NCBI GenBank assembly: GCA_029259775.1
Contig: JAJDEN010000053.1
Span: 1 to 64,000, forward strand
Direction of reading: 5' to 3'
Source: Planctomycetota bacterium
Lineage (GTDB): Bacteria; Planctomycetota; PLA2; JAEUHO01
Length of the DNA stretch: 64,000 bases
Shown one piece after another: positions 34,536-44,107 of this stretch (the stretch's first letter is position 1; each line of letters opens with the position of its first letter). The notes below the pieces were generated by a model. It ran no database searches. It saw only the letters and a list, made by a program, of their open reading frames with translations, and had not been told where the DNA came from. A program made the translations under genes and the position numbers.

Positions 34536-36850
34536 GGACGGTCCGGACGGAGAAGCTCGGGGTCGATCTTGTCGAGGGCGGCCTGGAGCGAGGCGGCGTC
34601 CGCCTCCTTCTTGCGGTCGTTGAGGCGTGCGAGCAGCATCTGCGCTGTCTCACCGGGGTTGACCCCCATGCCGTCACGCGTGCCCGCGGTCTCCGCACTG
34701 CGATCGAAGGACGCGAGGATGTCGCGCAGCGCGCGATCGTCCTCGTCGAGCTGGTAGGCAACGCGCGCGCGACCGGCCAGGGCGAGCGCGACCGACGCGT
34801 CGATCGAGGCCTTCGTCGCGGTGCCGGACTTGAGCGCCCGGTCGAAGTGCGAGATGGCGCGACCGTAGGCGGCCTGGGCCTTCTTGTACTGCTTGCGACG
34901 CCGGAACTGATGCGCGGCATCCACTGACGCCGAGCCCGCGAAGGGCGCGAGCGACGCGGCGTCGTCCGGCTGTTCCTCGAGCATCTTCTGGTACGAGGCT
35001 TCGAGCCCGCCCGGCCCCTGCCATCGCATGATGCGATCCCGCAACCGCTGGTGCAGCGCCGTCGAGGTCTTGAAGCGCTCGAGCCCGCTTCGCAGCACGC
35101 GGCCGGCCTTGCGCTGCGCGCCGAGCCACGTCAGGAACTCGTAGTGCCACACGACCTGGTCGTCGGTGCCGAGCGGATGCTTCTGCAATACGGAGTAGGC
35201 GGCGTGCAGGTCGGTCAGCCACTGCGGGGGCCAGTCCTGGCTCGCCTTGACCTTCGCCTTGATGGCCTTCCAGCGCGACTCGGCATAGACGGTCACGATG
35301 GCGTAGGAACTCCAGCCCGGCTCGCCGGGCGGCAAGTCCTTCATCGCGAGCTCGGAGCGCCGGTAGCCCTCCTGCGCATCTCCGCCGTAGTAGGCGGACA
35401 GGCCGACGGCCGTATGCACGCGCCAGCCCTCCGCACCGAGCTTCTCGGCCTCGAGCGCGGCCTTGCGCGCGTCGGTGTAGAGATGCCGCGCGATGCGCGC
35501 GCCCATGTTCGGATTGGTCGCGTAGGTGCGGCGGGTCTCGAGGGCCAACTTGAGCGTCGACTCGGCGAACGCGAGGCGCGGCGCCGGGTCCTTGGGGTTC
35601 TCGTAGGCCGCGCGCGCCTTGTCCTCGGCCTCGGCGTCGAGGCTCCCCTCGCGCTTGCGCGGGGCGGGGTAGGCACCGGTGCCAAGCGCTTCGGCCCAGG
35701 CACGGGGATCGACCGCGCTCGTACCGCCGCTGAGCCCCTTGTGCACGCCGGCGAGCCAACGGGCGAGTTGGCTGCCTTGACCGAGACGCTTCAACGCCGA
35801 GATCAGCGCGTCGCGTTCGGTCGTCTCCATGGGCGCCTGCAGCGCGTCGGAGATCAGCTGGGGCGCGATCGGCGACTTGGTCTTGGTCTCGGCCAGCGCC
35901 TTGCGGGCGAGCTTGGCCATGTCCGTATCGAGCCCCTGCACGGCGAGGCGCATGAGGTCCAGCTGCTCCGCATCCCCATGTTCGCCGGCCTTCTCGAGCA
36001 GCTTCTTGCGCAGCTCGGCGTTGCCGTCGACATACGCCTTCTCGACGGCCTTGCGATCGGCGATGTCGCGGCTCGCGACGCGGTCGAGGATCGGACGGTC
36101 GCCGCGCACCGTGTCGGCTTTGGGCGGCGCGACCTTCTCGGGGCCATCGCGCACGGCGTCGAAGACGGACGCCGTGTCGTTGGCGTAGTAGATGTCGTAG
36201 ACCTCGTTGCCATCGAGATCGACCATGACGTGGCGCGGCGCGATGCGCTTGCCGTCGAGGAACTTCTCGAAGAGCAGGGGCTCGATGGCGATGTGCTCGC
36301 CGCAGGTCACGCTGCCAAAGCGCGGGCAGAGGATGCGGTGGCCCTTCTCGTCGTAGTCGCGCGGGGTGTGGCGGTAGACGGACGCGATGACGCACACGTA
36401 GGGCTTGTAGAGCTCGGCGATCGCAGGCTCGCGGTAACGCTTGCCTGCGTAGTGCTCGCTGGCGATCTCGCCGTCCATGCTGATGCAGCAGAGGATCGGC
36501 TTGCCCGTGGCCTTGGAGACGGCCACGGCGTCTTCCCAGGTGCGTTGGAACGTGAGCAGGCACGGCTTGGCCCAATCCTTGGCGGTCGGCGCGGGCCACA
36601 TGCCCTCACGACCGACGGTGGGCCCCTGGCGCGTGCCGTACTCGCGCTTGGCCTTGGGCGCGGCCTTCTCGTCCGGCTTCTCCCCGGGCTTTTCCCCCGG
36701 CTTCTCCTCCGGCTTCACGTCCGGGGCGGGCTTGGGCTTCTCGTCCTCCCCCAGCGCGATGGGCGCGAGGAAGCCGAGGGCCAGGACCAGGCTCAGCGCG
36801 AGGCGCATCAGATGCGGCATCCGCCGGTGGGGACGAGCGCGATGGGACAC
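34532..36850 (-). CDS. Secreted thioredoxin-like / TPR protein
   Basis: This 772-residue protein has a signal peptide (hydrophobic core about 15-30), a Lys/Pro/Glu-rich linker, and a thioredoxin-fold segment at about 95-225. WEDAVAVSKATGKPILCCIS is the usual start, but the redox CxxC is absent (Cys-Cys only). The C-terminal half is helical with TPR-like pairs. The GTG start at 36850 has GGAGG 6 nt upstream; other starts are less good. It could be a periplasmic scaffold for the Bat cluster. It lies 114 bp after the sigma-factor gene and overlaps moxR by 4 nt. Confidence 0.75.
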   Translation of the reverse strand: MSHRARPHRRMPHLMRLALSLVLALGFLAPIALGEDEKPKPAPDVKPEEKPGEKPGEKPDEKAAPKAKREYGTRQGPTVGREGMWPAPTAKDWAKPCLLTFQRTWEDAVAVSKATGKPILCCISMDGEIASEHYAGKRYREPAIAELYKPYVCVIASVYRHTPRDYDEKGHRILCPRFGSVTCGEHIAIEPLLFEKFLDGKRIAPRHVMVDLDGNEVYDIYYANDTASVFDAVRDGPEKVAPPKADTVRGDRPILDRVASRDIADRKAVEKAYVDGNAELRKKLLEKAGEHGDAEQLDLMRLAVQGLDTDMAKLARKALAETKTKSPIAPQLISDALQAPMETTERDALISALKRLGQGSQLARWLAGVHKGLSGGTSAVDPRAWAEALGTGAYPAPRKREGSLDAEAEDKARAAYENPKDPAPRLAFAESTLKLALETRRTYATNPNMGARIARHLYTDARKAALEAEKLGAEGWRVHTAVGLSAYYGGDAQEGYRRSELAMKDLPPGEPGWSSYAIVTVYAESRWKAIKAKVKASQDWPPQWLTDLHAAYSVLQKHPLGTDDQVVWHYEFLTWLGAQRKAGRVLRSGLERFKTSTALHQRLRDRIMRWQGPGGLEASYQKMLEEQPDDAASLAPFAGSASVDAAHQFRRRKQYKKAQAAYGRAISHFDRALKSGTATKASIDASVALALAGRARVAYQLDEDDRALRDILASFDRSAETAGTRDGMGVNPGETAQMLLARLNDRKKEADAASLQAALDKIDPELLRPDRP

Positions 36851-36964
36851 GAGGCACCTCCAAGGGGGCACAAGTGTACCTGTCCGGCCGCCTCGCTGGG
36901 ACCTGCCGACCCCAAGCATCGGGGCGCGGATCGTCTCGCGGCCGATACGACTCGGCCGGGCCGC

Positions 36965-39589
36965 TCAGTCCAGCCGGATCACCTTGTCGCCGGGGATCTG
37001 GACCGGGACGCGCTTCTCCTTGTCGCCGATGCGTCCCCGGAGTTCGTAACGACCTGCGGGCAGGTACTTGAACACCGCCGCCCCGCGCTCGGTCGTGGCC
37101 CCTGCCTGCTGCTTCAGCCAGTTCCCCGCCGCGTCGAGCCGCACGAGGCGGAAGGTCATCCACGTCGCACCGGCGGGCGGATCCACGCGCAACTCGTGCA
37201 GGCTGGGCACGCTCCAGGTCAGCGCATTGGCACCCTCGCGCACCTCCACGCGTCGCATGTCCACGACGGTGGTCCGGAGACCGACCGACGCGATCTTGGG
37301 GTCGCGATGCGCGAGGGCGACCCAATGCGTTCCTGCCTGCACGTTCGTGAACGTGAAGGTGTTGCCTGCTCGCGTCGCGGTCGCGCCGCCATAGCTCAGT
37401 CGCGTCTCCGAGAGCCCGCCGACCAGGAAGAGCGATGCGGCGCCCGTGAGCGGACTCCGGCCCAGCCCCGAGAGGGTGACCGCCAGCGTCGCGGGTTCGC
37501 TGAACTTGACGCGCAGCGCCTCCGGCGACGTGGGATCGTACGTCACATGCTTCGTGCCGACGCCCCGCTGGATGATGCGCAAGCCCCACTCGCCCTTGAC
37601 CTTCTTGCCGTCGGCGTCGATCGGCGCGGGGACCTTCGGGTTCTGGGCGACGAGCCAAGCCCCGTCCTTGCGGCGCAGCGCGTGTCCCCCACCGGCGATG
37701 CCCATTGTGTCGCCGCGGAAGGAAGCGCTGATGTCGAGCTGGTCCGCAGGCAGCGGCGAGCCATCGGGTCCGAGCACATGGACGACGACGTACTTCGACG
37801 TGTCGGTGAGGATGACCTCGATCTCCTGATCGACCATCCGGTCGACGACCTCCACGGCCGTGAGCCCGAGCGTCACGCTGCTCGCCAGGGTCACGCCCAC
37901 CAGGTAGCGACCCGGCTGGATCTCGGCGAACGCGAACCTGCGCTTCGTGCGGTCGTAGTGCGCCGTCAGCACGCCCTGGCTGGTACCCGGTTCCCAGGTG
38001 GCGGGGACCTCGGCGGCACCCAGCGCCATGGCGTGCACGTGCACGTACTTGGCGGTCAAGCCGTCACGGAACACCACGGTGCCGCGCAAGCCGGGACGCC
38101 CCTTCAACTCGAGATGCAACGGCGGGAGGTCCTGCCCGGCCACCAGCGTGATCTGCTGCGGCTCGGACGCCAGCTCGCGATCGTTGCCCTGCACCGCCTG
38201 CACCCACCACGTGCCCGGCTCCAGCTTCACGAGAGGCTGCTCGGGGCTCCACCAACTCGCGCCGGAACGGAGGAGACCTTCCTTCGTGCGCGAGCGCACG
38301 ACGCCCAGCTGACCCTTCAGCGCGCGATCGATCCCCGTGACATGGACGCGCACCCTGGTCGCCAGGGTTGCGGTGAAGTCCACGGTGGCGCCCGGCTCCG
38401 CGGTGTAGGCGTTCTGCCCCGGCGCGGGGCGGATGTCATGGCCCTTGGCGAAGGCCGTGACGCGATGCTGCGCAGCGCCGAGTCCAGCGAGCTTGTAGTA
38501 CCCGTCGGCCGTCGTCGTCGCGCGGCGCGTCCCTGTCACGCGGCGGTGCGCGGCCACAGCAGCTCGCCGGATCTCGTCATCGAGGTCCGGCGCCGGGGGC
38601 GCAACACCGGCGCGACCTGCATGGCGGGAGGGGTCACGCGGCATGCCCACGAGCACCACGCCGCCCACGCCGGTGCCATCCGCCAGCGTGACACGCCCGC
38701 GAATGACGCCGTTCCCGCCGAAGCCCTCGCGCGTCTTGAGCGCGGGGGCCACGGACGTGAGCGCGTCGGGCTTCGCGGCTGTACCGGAGCGCGCGCCGCC
38801 GTCATCCTCCGCGGCCGCGATCGTGCCATCGGGCGCGACGGGTTCGGGCTGCTTGTCGAAGGCGACGAAGGCACCGGCCGTCAGCAGCGCCGCGGCGGCG
38901 GCGGAGGCGGCCATCTTGATTCCTGTGCTCATCAGTGCTCCTCCGAGAAGGGTGCCCGCGGCGTTCGCTCCGGCGGCGCTCTGGGCCGCGACCGCGATGA
39001 CGTTGGCGGCGTCGGGCAGGGCGGCGAGCGGAAGGGCCGCCAGCAGCGTGGGTGCCTTGTTGCCGATGCGCTTGCGCATGCGCTCGGAAGCGCGGTGGAC
39101 GCGGATCCGGCACGCGTTCTCCGACACCCCGAGGACGTAGGAAATCTCGCGGTAGTCCAAGTCGTAGATGAACCGCAGCTCGAGGATCTGCCGGTCGTCG
39201 TCCGAAAGCAGCCCAAGCGCGCGCTCGACCTCTTCTTCGACGTCGAAGGCTGCCGCGTCCGTGGTCGCCCCACGCGTCGCCTCGGCCTTACGCCGCTCCC
39301 GACGCTTGCGCCGGCGCTCGCCGCGCTGCGTCATCAACGACCGCATGCGCACGGTCCGCATCAGCCAGGCGCCGACGCCGACCTCGCCGGGCTTGCGCGT
39401 GCGGGTCTGGGCGAGTTCGGACAGGGCTTCTTGCACGACGTCGTGCGCATCTGCATCCGGCAGGCCCATGCGCCGCGCGAGGTTGTAGGTCGCGGACAGC
39501 TCCGGCCTGACGAGGGTCTCGAACGCGGCCTCGTCACGTCGTGTGACCCAGGCATTCCAGAGGGTGGTGTTGTCCACGGCCATCAACAC
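36965..39589 (-). CDS. ECF sigma factor fused to transmembrane and extracytoplasmic domains
   Basis: This 874-residue protein begins with an ECF sigma factor: region 2 at about 20-90 (AHDVVQEALSELAQTR) and region 4 at about 115-175 (LSDDDRQILELRFIYDLDYREIS). A hydrophobic helix at about 225-245 follows. The rest is a chain of beta-sandwich, carboxypeptidase-regulatory-like domains (GVIRGRVTLADGTGVGGVVLVG, ADGYYKLAGLG), probably outside the cytoplasm. This design is known in planctomycetes, where membrane-bound sigma factors need release or signalling from outside. It leads the nine-gene Bat run. Met3 is an alternative start. Confidence 0.88.
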   Translation of the reverse strand: MLMAVDNTTLWNAWVTRRDEAAFETLVRPELSATYNLARRMGLPDADAHDVVQEALSELAQTRTRKPGEVGVGAWLMRTVRMRSLMTQRGERRRKRRERRKAEATRGATTDAAAFDVEEEVERALGLLSDDDRQILELRFIYDLDYREISYVLGVSENACRIRVHRASERMRKRIGNKAPTLLAALPLAALPDAANVIAVAAQSAAGANAAGTLLGGALMSTGIKMAASAAAAALLTAGAFVAFDKQPEPVAPDGTIAAAEDDGGARSGTAAKPDALTSVAPALKTREGFGGNGVIRGRVTLADGTGVGGVVLVGMPRDPSRHAGRAGVAPPAPDLDDEIRRAAVAAHRRVTGTRRATTTADGYYKLAGLGAAQHRVTAFAKGHDIRPAPGQNAYTAEPGATVDFTATLATRVRVHVTGIDRALKGQLGVVRSRTKEGLLRSGASWWSPEQPLVKLEPGTWWVQAVQGNDRELASEPQQITLVAGQDLPPLHLELKGRPGLRGTVVFRDGLTAKYVHVHAMALGAAEVPATWEPGTSQGVLTAHYDRTKRRFAFAEIQPGRYLVGVTLASSVTLGLTAVEVVDRMVDQEIEVILTDTSKYVVVHVLGPDGSPLPADQLDISASFRGDTMGIAGGGHALRRKDGAWLVAQNPKVPAPIDADGKKVKGEWGLRIIQRGVGTKHVTYDPTSPEALRVKFSEPATLAVTLSGLGRSPLTGAASLFLVGGLSETRLSYGGATATRAGNTFTFTNVQAGTHWVALAHRDPKIASVGLRTTVVDMRRVEVREGANALTWSVPSLHELRVDPPAGATWMTFRLVRLDAAGNWLKQQAGATTERGAAVFKYLPAGRYELRGRIGDKEKRVPVQIPGDKVIRLD

Positions 39590-39750
39590 TACCTTGCCGC
39601 TGCAGACCGCCCTGTTTCAGCAAGCGTCGCCAGCGCTCGCGATTCTCGCCATCCGCCGTCGACACCGCCGCCTCGACCGCGTGACGGGCGGCTCTATTGC
39701 GGCGCGAGAGGCACGTCGCTACCGTGGCGCTCCTCCAGGGGGACCGCGCC

Positions 39751-40872
39751 ATGACCAAGAGCTTCGTCACGAGTTTCCTGCTGATCACGCTGGCCCTCGC
39801 GCCCGCGTGCTCCGCCGGCGCGCCCCTCACGAGCACGAACACAGCACCCCTGAAGAGCAATGACATCCGCAGCGGCACGCGCTACGCGCTGCCGCTGCGG
39901 CTCGTGACCATCCAGATCTTCGAGGGCACGATCGACGGGAAGCCTAAGAACTACGCGGTGATCGCGGGCACGCAGGACGTGCCGGACCCGCGCTTCCAGT
40001 ACCTGCTTTCCTACCAAGGCAGCAGCCTCAGCCACGACAAGCTGGAGTGGACGGTGAAGGACGGCTTCCTCGCGTCGGTCAAGGCCAAGACGAAGGATCA
40101 GTCCCTCGAGACGCTGGGCAGCGCCGTCAAGCTGTTCATCGAGATGGCGAAGGCGACCATGAGCCTGGGCGGCGCGTCGACGCCCGGCGCGCCGGTCACC
40201 ACGCCGGTGCTGCAGGCTCAGTACGTCGTCGATCCGCTAAGCAAGCATGGCCTCCAGAAGCTGGCCGAGATCAAGAGCCGGCACGGGATCGATATCACGC
40301 TCGACGTGCGGGTACACGGCGTGAACAAGTGCGACGTGAACCCGGAGCAGGACGACTGCAGGCCCTGCGGCCCCACGTGCATCTCGGGCGTTGCCTACCG
40401 TGCGGACTACCCGTACGTCCTGTCCATCAACCCCATGGCGACCGTCACGAAGGTCGCCAACCGGGACGTGCACAACTACCTCGTGCATGGGGAACAGGTC
40501 GTGCTGCTGCCCAACCGCAGCCCCGTGACGCTGATGCCCCTCACGCGGGCAGCGTTCGTCGAGCAGAACATGGAGCTGACGTTTACGAGAGGCGTCTTGA
40601 CGAAGGTCGTGGTCGACAAGCCGAGCCAGATGAAGTCGTTCTTCGACGGGCTTGTCGCGCCGGTGAAGGCGATCGCGTCGATTCCGGGTGAGTTGCTCAC
40701 CCTGCGCATCCAGCAGAACACGCAGTCCGTGCAGATGATGCAGAGCGAGGCTGCGCTCATGAAGGAAATGCGCGCCTTCATCGAGGCTCAGAGACAGCAC
40801 CAGGCCAGGATGCAGGCCAACGGAGCAGCGGCCTCTGCGGAGGACTCGGGCAACCCGGGCCTCGGCGGCTAA
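39751..40872 (+). CDS. Lipoprotein, unknown function
   Basis: This 373-residue protein has a signal peptide with lipobox-like APAC at about residue 20. The mature part is largely beta, with a Cys cluster at about 190-215 (KCDVNPEQDDCRPCGPTC) that may form disulfides or bind metal. The C-terminus is a Gln/Met-rich helix. The start at 39751 has GGGGGA upstream; an earlier ATG at 39697 hides the signal peptide. It is 16 bp upstream of the papain-like gene, likely co-transcribed. No family was recognised. Confidence 0.65.
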   Translation: MTKSFVTSFLLITLALAPACSAGAPLTSTNTAPLKSNDIRSGTRYALPLRLVTIQIFEGTIDGKPKNYAVIAGTQDVPDPRFQYLLSYQGSSLSHDKLEWTVKDGFLASVKAKTKDQSLETLGSAVKLFIEMAKATMSLGGASTPGAPVTTPVLQAQYVVDPLSKHGLQKLAEIKSRHGIDITLDVRVHGVNKCDVNPEQDDCRPCGPTCISGVAYRADYPYVLSINPMATVTKVANRDVHNYLVHGEQVVLLPNRSPVTLMPLTRAAFVEQNMELTFTRGVLTKVVVDKPSQMKSFFDGLVAPVKAIASIPGELLTLRIQQNTQSVQMMQSEAALMKEMRAFIEAQRQHQARMQANGAAASAEDSGNPGLGG

Positions 40873-40888
40873 CGAGAACGGAGGCCCC

Positions 40889-41392
40889 ATGGCCGGTGGC
40901 GGCGTCATCAAGTCCCGCAAGCAGGTCTTCAACCTGGTCTCCGCACGGGTCAAGGGCACGTGGCGGATGCCCAAGCCGGGTCGCGCCAACACCTTCCTGC
41001 TCTGGGACGACTCCTACTACATCCCCACGCTCGGCGAAGCGCGCAACATGGTGCGCGACGCGTGCACCGGGCTGCCCAACTACAGCAGCGACGACTTCGA
41101 TTGCGACGACTTCGCGTTCTACGCCCGGGGTCGGGCCGGCGCGTACGCCGCCCGGCAGCAGTGGAGCAATGCCGGCATCTGCGGCGGTCTGTTCGACGCG
41201 GAGTGCGAATGGGTCGTCTGGGTGCGCCACATGGCCTGCTGGGTGCTCGTGCAGACGGAGGTCGGCAAGTACGAGTTCCTCCTCATCGATCCGCAGGACT
41301 ACAAGAAGGTCACCGACGACACCAAGGGTGACGCGGCCTACCCCGTGCACTCCGTCAAGGAGATCCAGGAACTCGCGGCGATCATCGCCTGA
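40889..41392 (+). CDS. Lectin-MOA C-domain-like / papain-like small protein
   Basis: This 167-residue protein contains SSDDFDCDDFAFYARG, a pattern like the papain-fold C-terminal domain of the fungal lectin MOA and its bacterial relatives, with the candidate catalytic Cys inside. A His in VRHMACWVL and LLIDPQD could complete the site. There is no signal peptide. GGAGG precedes the ATG closely. The assignment comes from motif memory and should be treated as tentative. Confidence 0.5.
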   Translation: MAGGGVIKSRKQVFNLVSARVKGTWRMPKPGRANTFLLWDDSYYIPTLGEARNMVRDACTGLPNYSSDDFDCDDFAFYARGRAGAYAARQQWSNAGICGGLFDAECEWVVWVRHMACWVLVQTEVGKYEFLLIDPQDYKKVTDDTKGDAAYPVHSVKEIQELAAIIA

Positions 41393-41460
41393 GGCCAGCA
41401 TCTGAAACCGGCGGCCGCGCACCGGGTATCAGGCAGAGGATTCCATCCCGGAGGCACCCC

Positions 41461-43017
41461 GTGCGAACGCTCCTGCTCTGCCTGCTGGCCGCCAGCCTGT
41501 TCGTTCTCCCCCGCACGGCGTCCGTCGCGGCACCGAATGGAGCCGTCACCGTCCTCGACGCCATGCTGGTCCACGAGAAGCGCAAGCGGACCTACCGCTT
41601 GCTCGTCCCCAGCGGCCACGACAAGAGCAGCGCCGTGCCGCTCGTCCTCGCCCTGCATGGTGGCGGTGGCACGGCGACCCAGTTGCATGGGTCCACGCGA
41701 GGCCAGTTCGACCGCGAGGCGGCGACGCGCGGTTGGATCGTCGCCTTCCCCCAAGGCGTCGCCAAGGGCTGGAACGACGGTCGCCCGCTCGTCTCCCGCC
41801 GCGACCAGCAGCGCAAGGGCGTGGACGACGTCGCGTTCCTCGGGGCGCTGATCGATCACCTGCACACGACGCACGGCATCGACCGCAGCCGCGTCTTCTC
41901 GACGGGCATCTCCAACGGCGGCTTCATGTCGTTTCGCTTGGGCCTCGAACTCTCGTCCAAGATCGCTGCCATTGCGCCGGTGACGGCGAACCTGGCCAAG
42001 GTGCACGACGGCAAGAAGCCCTCGAAGCCGGTTGGCCTGCTCGTCATCAACGGTACGAAGGATCCGCTGGTTCCCTACGCGGGTGGGCACGTGAAGGTGC
42101 TGGGCACGAAGCGCGGCGCGATCTTCAGCACGGACGAGACCATGAAGCGCTGGGCCGCGTTCAATGGCTGCGCCGCGAAGCCCACCACGACGGCCATGCC
42201 CAACAAGGCACCGCTCGACGGTGCCCGCCCCTACCGCGTCGTCTGGCCCGCGTGTACCACGAAGGCACGCGTCGGGTTGATCCGCATCGAGGGCGGCGGC
42301 CATACGTGGCCCGGCGGCAAGCGCAACCTGCCGCGATTGATCGTCGGCGCGCTGTGCCGCGACTTCGACGCGGCCACCGAGATCTTCGCCTTCTTCGCGA
42401 AGCATCAGCGCACACCCGAAGCGCCCAAGCCCGTGGCCGCGCCCGACCCTTTGCTCGCGCGCGTCGACGCGTGGCTACGCACGACCATCGAAGCCCGAGT
42501 GAAGCAGCCCCGTGCAAGCCTCAGCGGCATCGTGGTATGGACGCGGCGCGAGTTGACGGAGGAACTCTTCACGGCGATGGCCACGTGGTCCGTCATCAGC
42601 CCAAGGACGCCGGACGCCGCGCGGGTGGCATGGGCCACGCGGGGCCGCGCCGGGTGGCTCGAGGCCGGCTACGGCAGCGGTTCGTTCATCGTCAAGCCCG
42701 TCGGGCCGCGACCGCCAGGCACGGACCGTCGGCGGCGGACGGAGCTGGAGAAGGAGGGCGTACGCTTCCCCAAGCCCCCGACGCGCGATGCGTGGTGGGC
42801 GCAGACGCTGCCGCAGGACCGAATGCTGTGGACCCTGGCCTACGTCGTGGAGAACAGCGGCTTGTTCCAGATCGACGGCAAACCGGTCCTCTCCATGTGC
42901 GCCACCTGCAAGGGCACGGGCTTCCAGGAAGCGACGCTCCACGACGGCTCGAAGGCCAAGTACCTGTGCACGCGCTGCGGCGGCCTGGGCAAGGACGCGA
43001 CGGTCCGCTTCCGGTAG
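41461..43017 (+). CDS. PHB-depolymerase-like esterase with C-terminal zinc-ribbon
   Basis: This 518-residue protein has a signal peptide (about 1-24), then an alpha/beta-hydrolase fold of the LpqC/PHB-depolymerase type. The nucleophile elbow is GISNGG with Ser151, Asp lies in NGTKDPLVPY, and His in GGGHTWPGG. After residue 330 a further domain is attached. It ends with CATCKGTG and CTRCGGLG, the CxxCxGxG pattern of DnaJ-type zinc fingers. That tail is odd on an exported esterase. GTG start with GGAGG upstream. Confidence 0.8.
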   Translation: MRTLLLCLLAASLFVLPRTASVAAPNGAVTVLDAMLVHEKRKRTYRLLVPSGHDKSSAVPLVLALHGGGGTATQLHGSTRGQFDREAATRGWIVAFPQGVAKGWNDGRPLVSRRDQQRKGVDDVAFLGALIDHLHTTHGIDRSRVFSTGISNGGFMSFRLGLELSSKIAAIAPVTANLAKVHDGKKPSKPVGLLVINGTKDPLVPYAGGHVKVLGTKRGAIFSTDETMKRWAAFNGCAAKPTTTAMPNKAPLDGARPYRVVWPACTTKARVGLIRIEGGGHTWPGGKRNLPRLIVGALCRDFDAATEIFAFFAKHQRTPEAPKPVAAPDPLLARVDAWLRTTIEARVKQPRASLSGIVVWTRRELTEELFTAMATWSVISPRTPDAARVAWATRGRAGWLEAGYGSGSFIVKPVGPRPPGTDRRRRTELEKEGVRFPKPPTRDAWWAQTLPQDRMLWTLAYVVENSGLFQIDGKPVLSMCATCKGTGFQEATLHDGSKAKYLCTRCGGLGKDATVRFR

Positions 43018-43030
43018 TTGACCGCCCGGA

Positions 43031-43810
43031 CTACTTCAAGGCGTCGAGCGCAGCCAGCACGTCCGACGGCTCGGCGCGCGTGCGGTAGTCGAGGTTCAGG
43101 TGCGCCCAGCGGATCGTGCCGTCCTTGTCGATCACGTACGTGGCCGGCACGGGCAGCTCGAACGAGGCGTCGCCGTTCGCTTCGGCCAGGTTGATGCCAA
43201 ACTTCTCGTAGATGGGCCGCAGGTACTCGGGGAGCTGGAACACGAGGCCGAAGCGGCGCGCGGCGGCGTTTCCGGGATCGCTCAGCACGGGAAACTCCAG
43301 CGAGAGCTTGGCCTGCGTGGCCTGGGAATCGGTCGGACGCTGGGGCGAGATGGCGATGAGGCTGGCACCCTTGGACTTGATCTCCGGCAGAACCTGCTGG
43401 AGGGCCTTCAAGGCCTGACTGCAGTAGGGTCACCACTTGCCGCGGTAGAAGGCCACGACGACGGGGCCTTCCTTGCGCAGGGCGGCCAGCGAGATGCTGC
43501 CGCCGGCGGGATCCTTCAGGCCGACGTCCGGCGCCTTGCCCCCGACATTGGTGGCCTTCTCGACGATCTTGGCGTCGCGCAGTTCCTTGCCGGCCTTCTC
43601 CAGCAGGGTCTGGACCTCCGGCGGGATCTTGTCCGCCATCTCCAACGCCATCTTCTGGAGGGACAGGGCCAGCGGGCCGGGGCCCGACGTCTTCTTTGCG
43701 ACGTCGTCCTTGGACGCGTCGGTCGAGCCCGTGTCGCCACAACCGAGAGCCAGGAAGCCCATGGCCAGCACGGCAAGCAGCGCGGCCAGGAACGTGATTC
43801 GTCGATGCAT
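43031..43810 (-). CDS. Peroxiredoxin-like selenoprotein (UGA = selenocysteine), lipoprotein
   Basis: This 259-residue frame is read with one internal TGA at 43430-43432. The flanking residues are FYRGKW, TGA, PYCSQAL, so the TGA stands exactly where the AhpC/TSA-like family has the first Cys of WCPYC. Sec127 and Cys130 would form the redox pair. Sequence after the TGA continues the family well (ISPQRPTDSQ, FPVLSDPGNAAARRFGL, YVIDKDG), so it is not decayed. A SECIS-like hairpin lies just downstream. An N-terminal signal with lipobox LALGC places it outside the cytoplasm. If no Sec machinery exists in the genome, this is instead a nonsense-mutated gene. Confidence 0.75.
43394..43424 (-). promoter_or_regulatory. 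SECIS-like hairpin after the in-frame UGA
   Basis: On the minus strand, 5 nt after the UGA, CTGC (43424-43421) pairs with GCAG (43397-43394). After a 5x5 internal loop, GGCCT pairs with AGGCC around a UGA triloop (43412-43406 region). The apical loop is about 18 nt from the UGA and has G among its first two bases, fitting the bacterial SECIS consensus. Pairing is read by eye. Confidence 0.55.
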
Positions 43811-44107
43811 CTGCAACCCCATCAGGCGCAGCCTTCCACAGCAGAAGGGCTGGCGGCCGACATGATCCTCCGATGCCGGCGGATCGAGGCAGGTTTCAGG
43901 AGACGCTACGGATCCTTTCGATGCGCGTTCACCAGCCGGACACGCCTCCGCCCGCCGGGGACATCGGCGTGCCCGACGAGGTCGTCCGGGGTCATGGCTG
44001 CCGACGAGAACGGGTCTCCCACCCAACGTGTGCGCTCGGGCAGGCACCTGTTGCGCCCCCGCCGGAACCAGGATGCCGCCGATTGCGTCTCACGACCGGA
44101 GGCTGAC

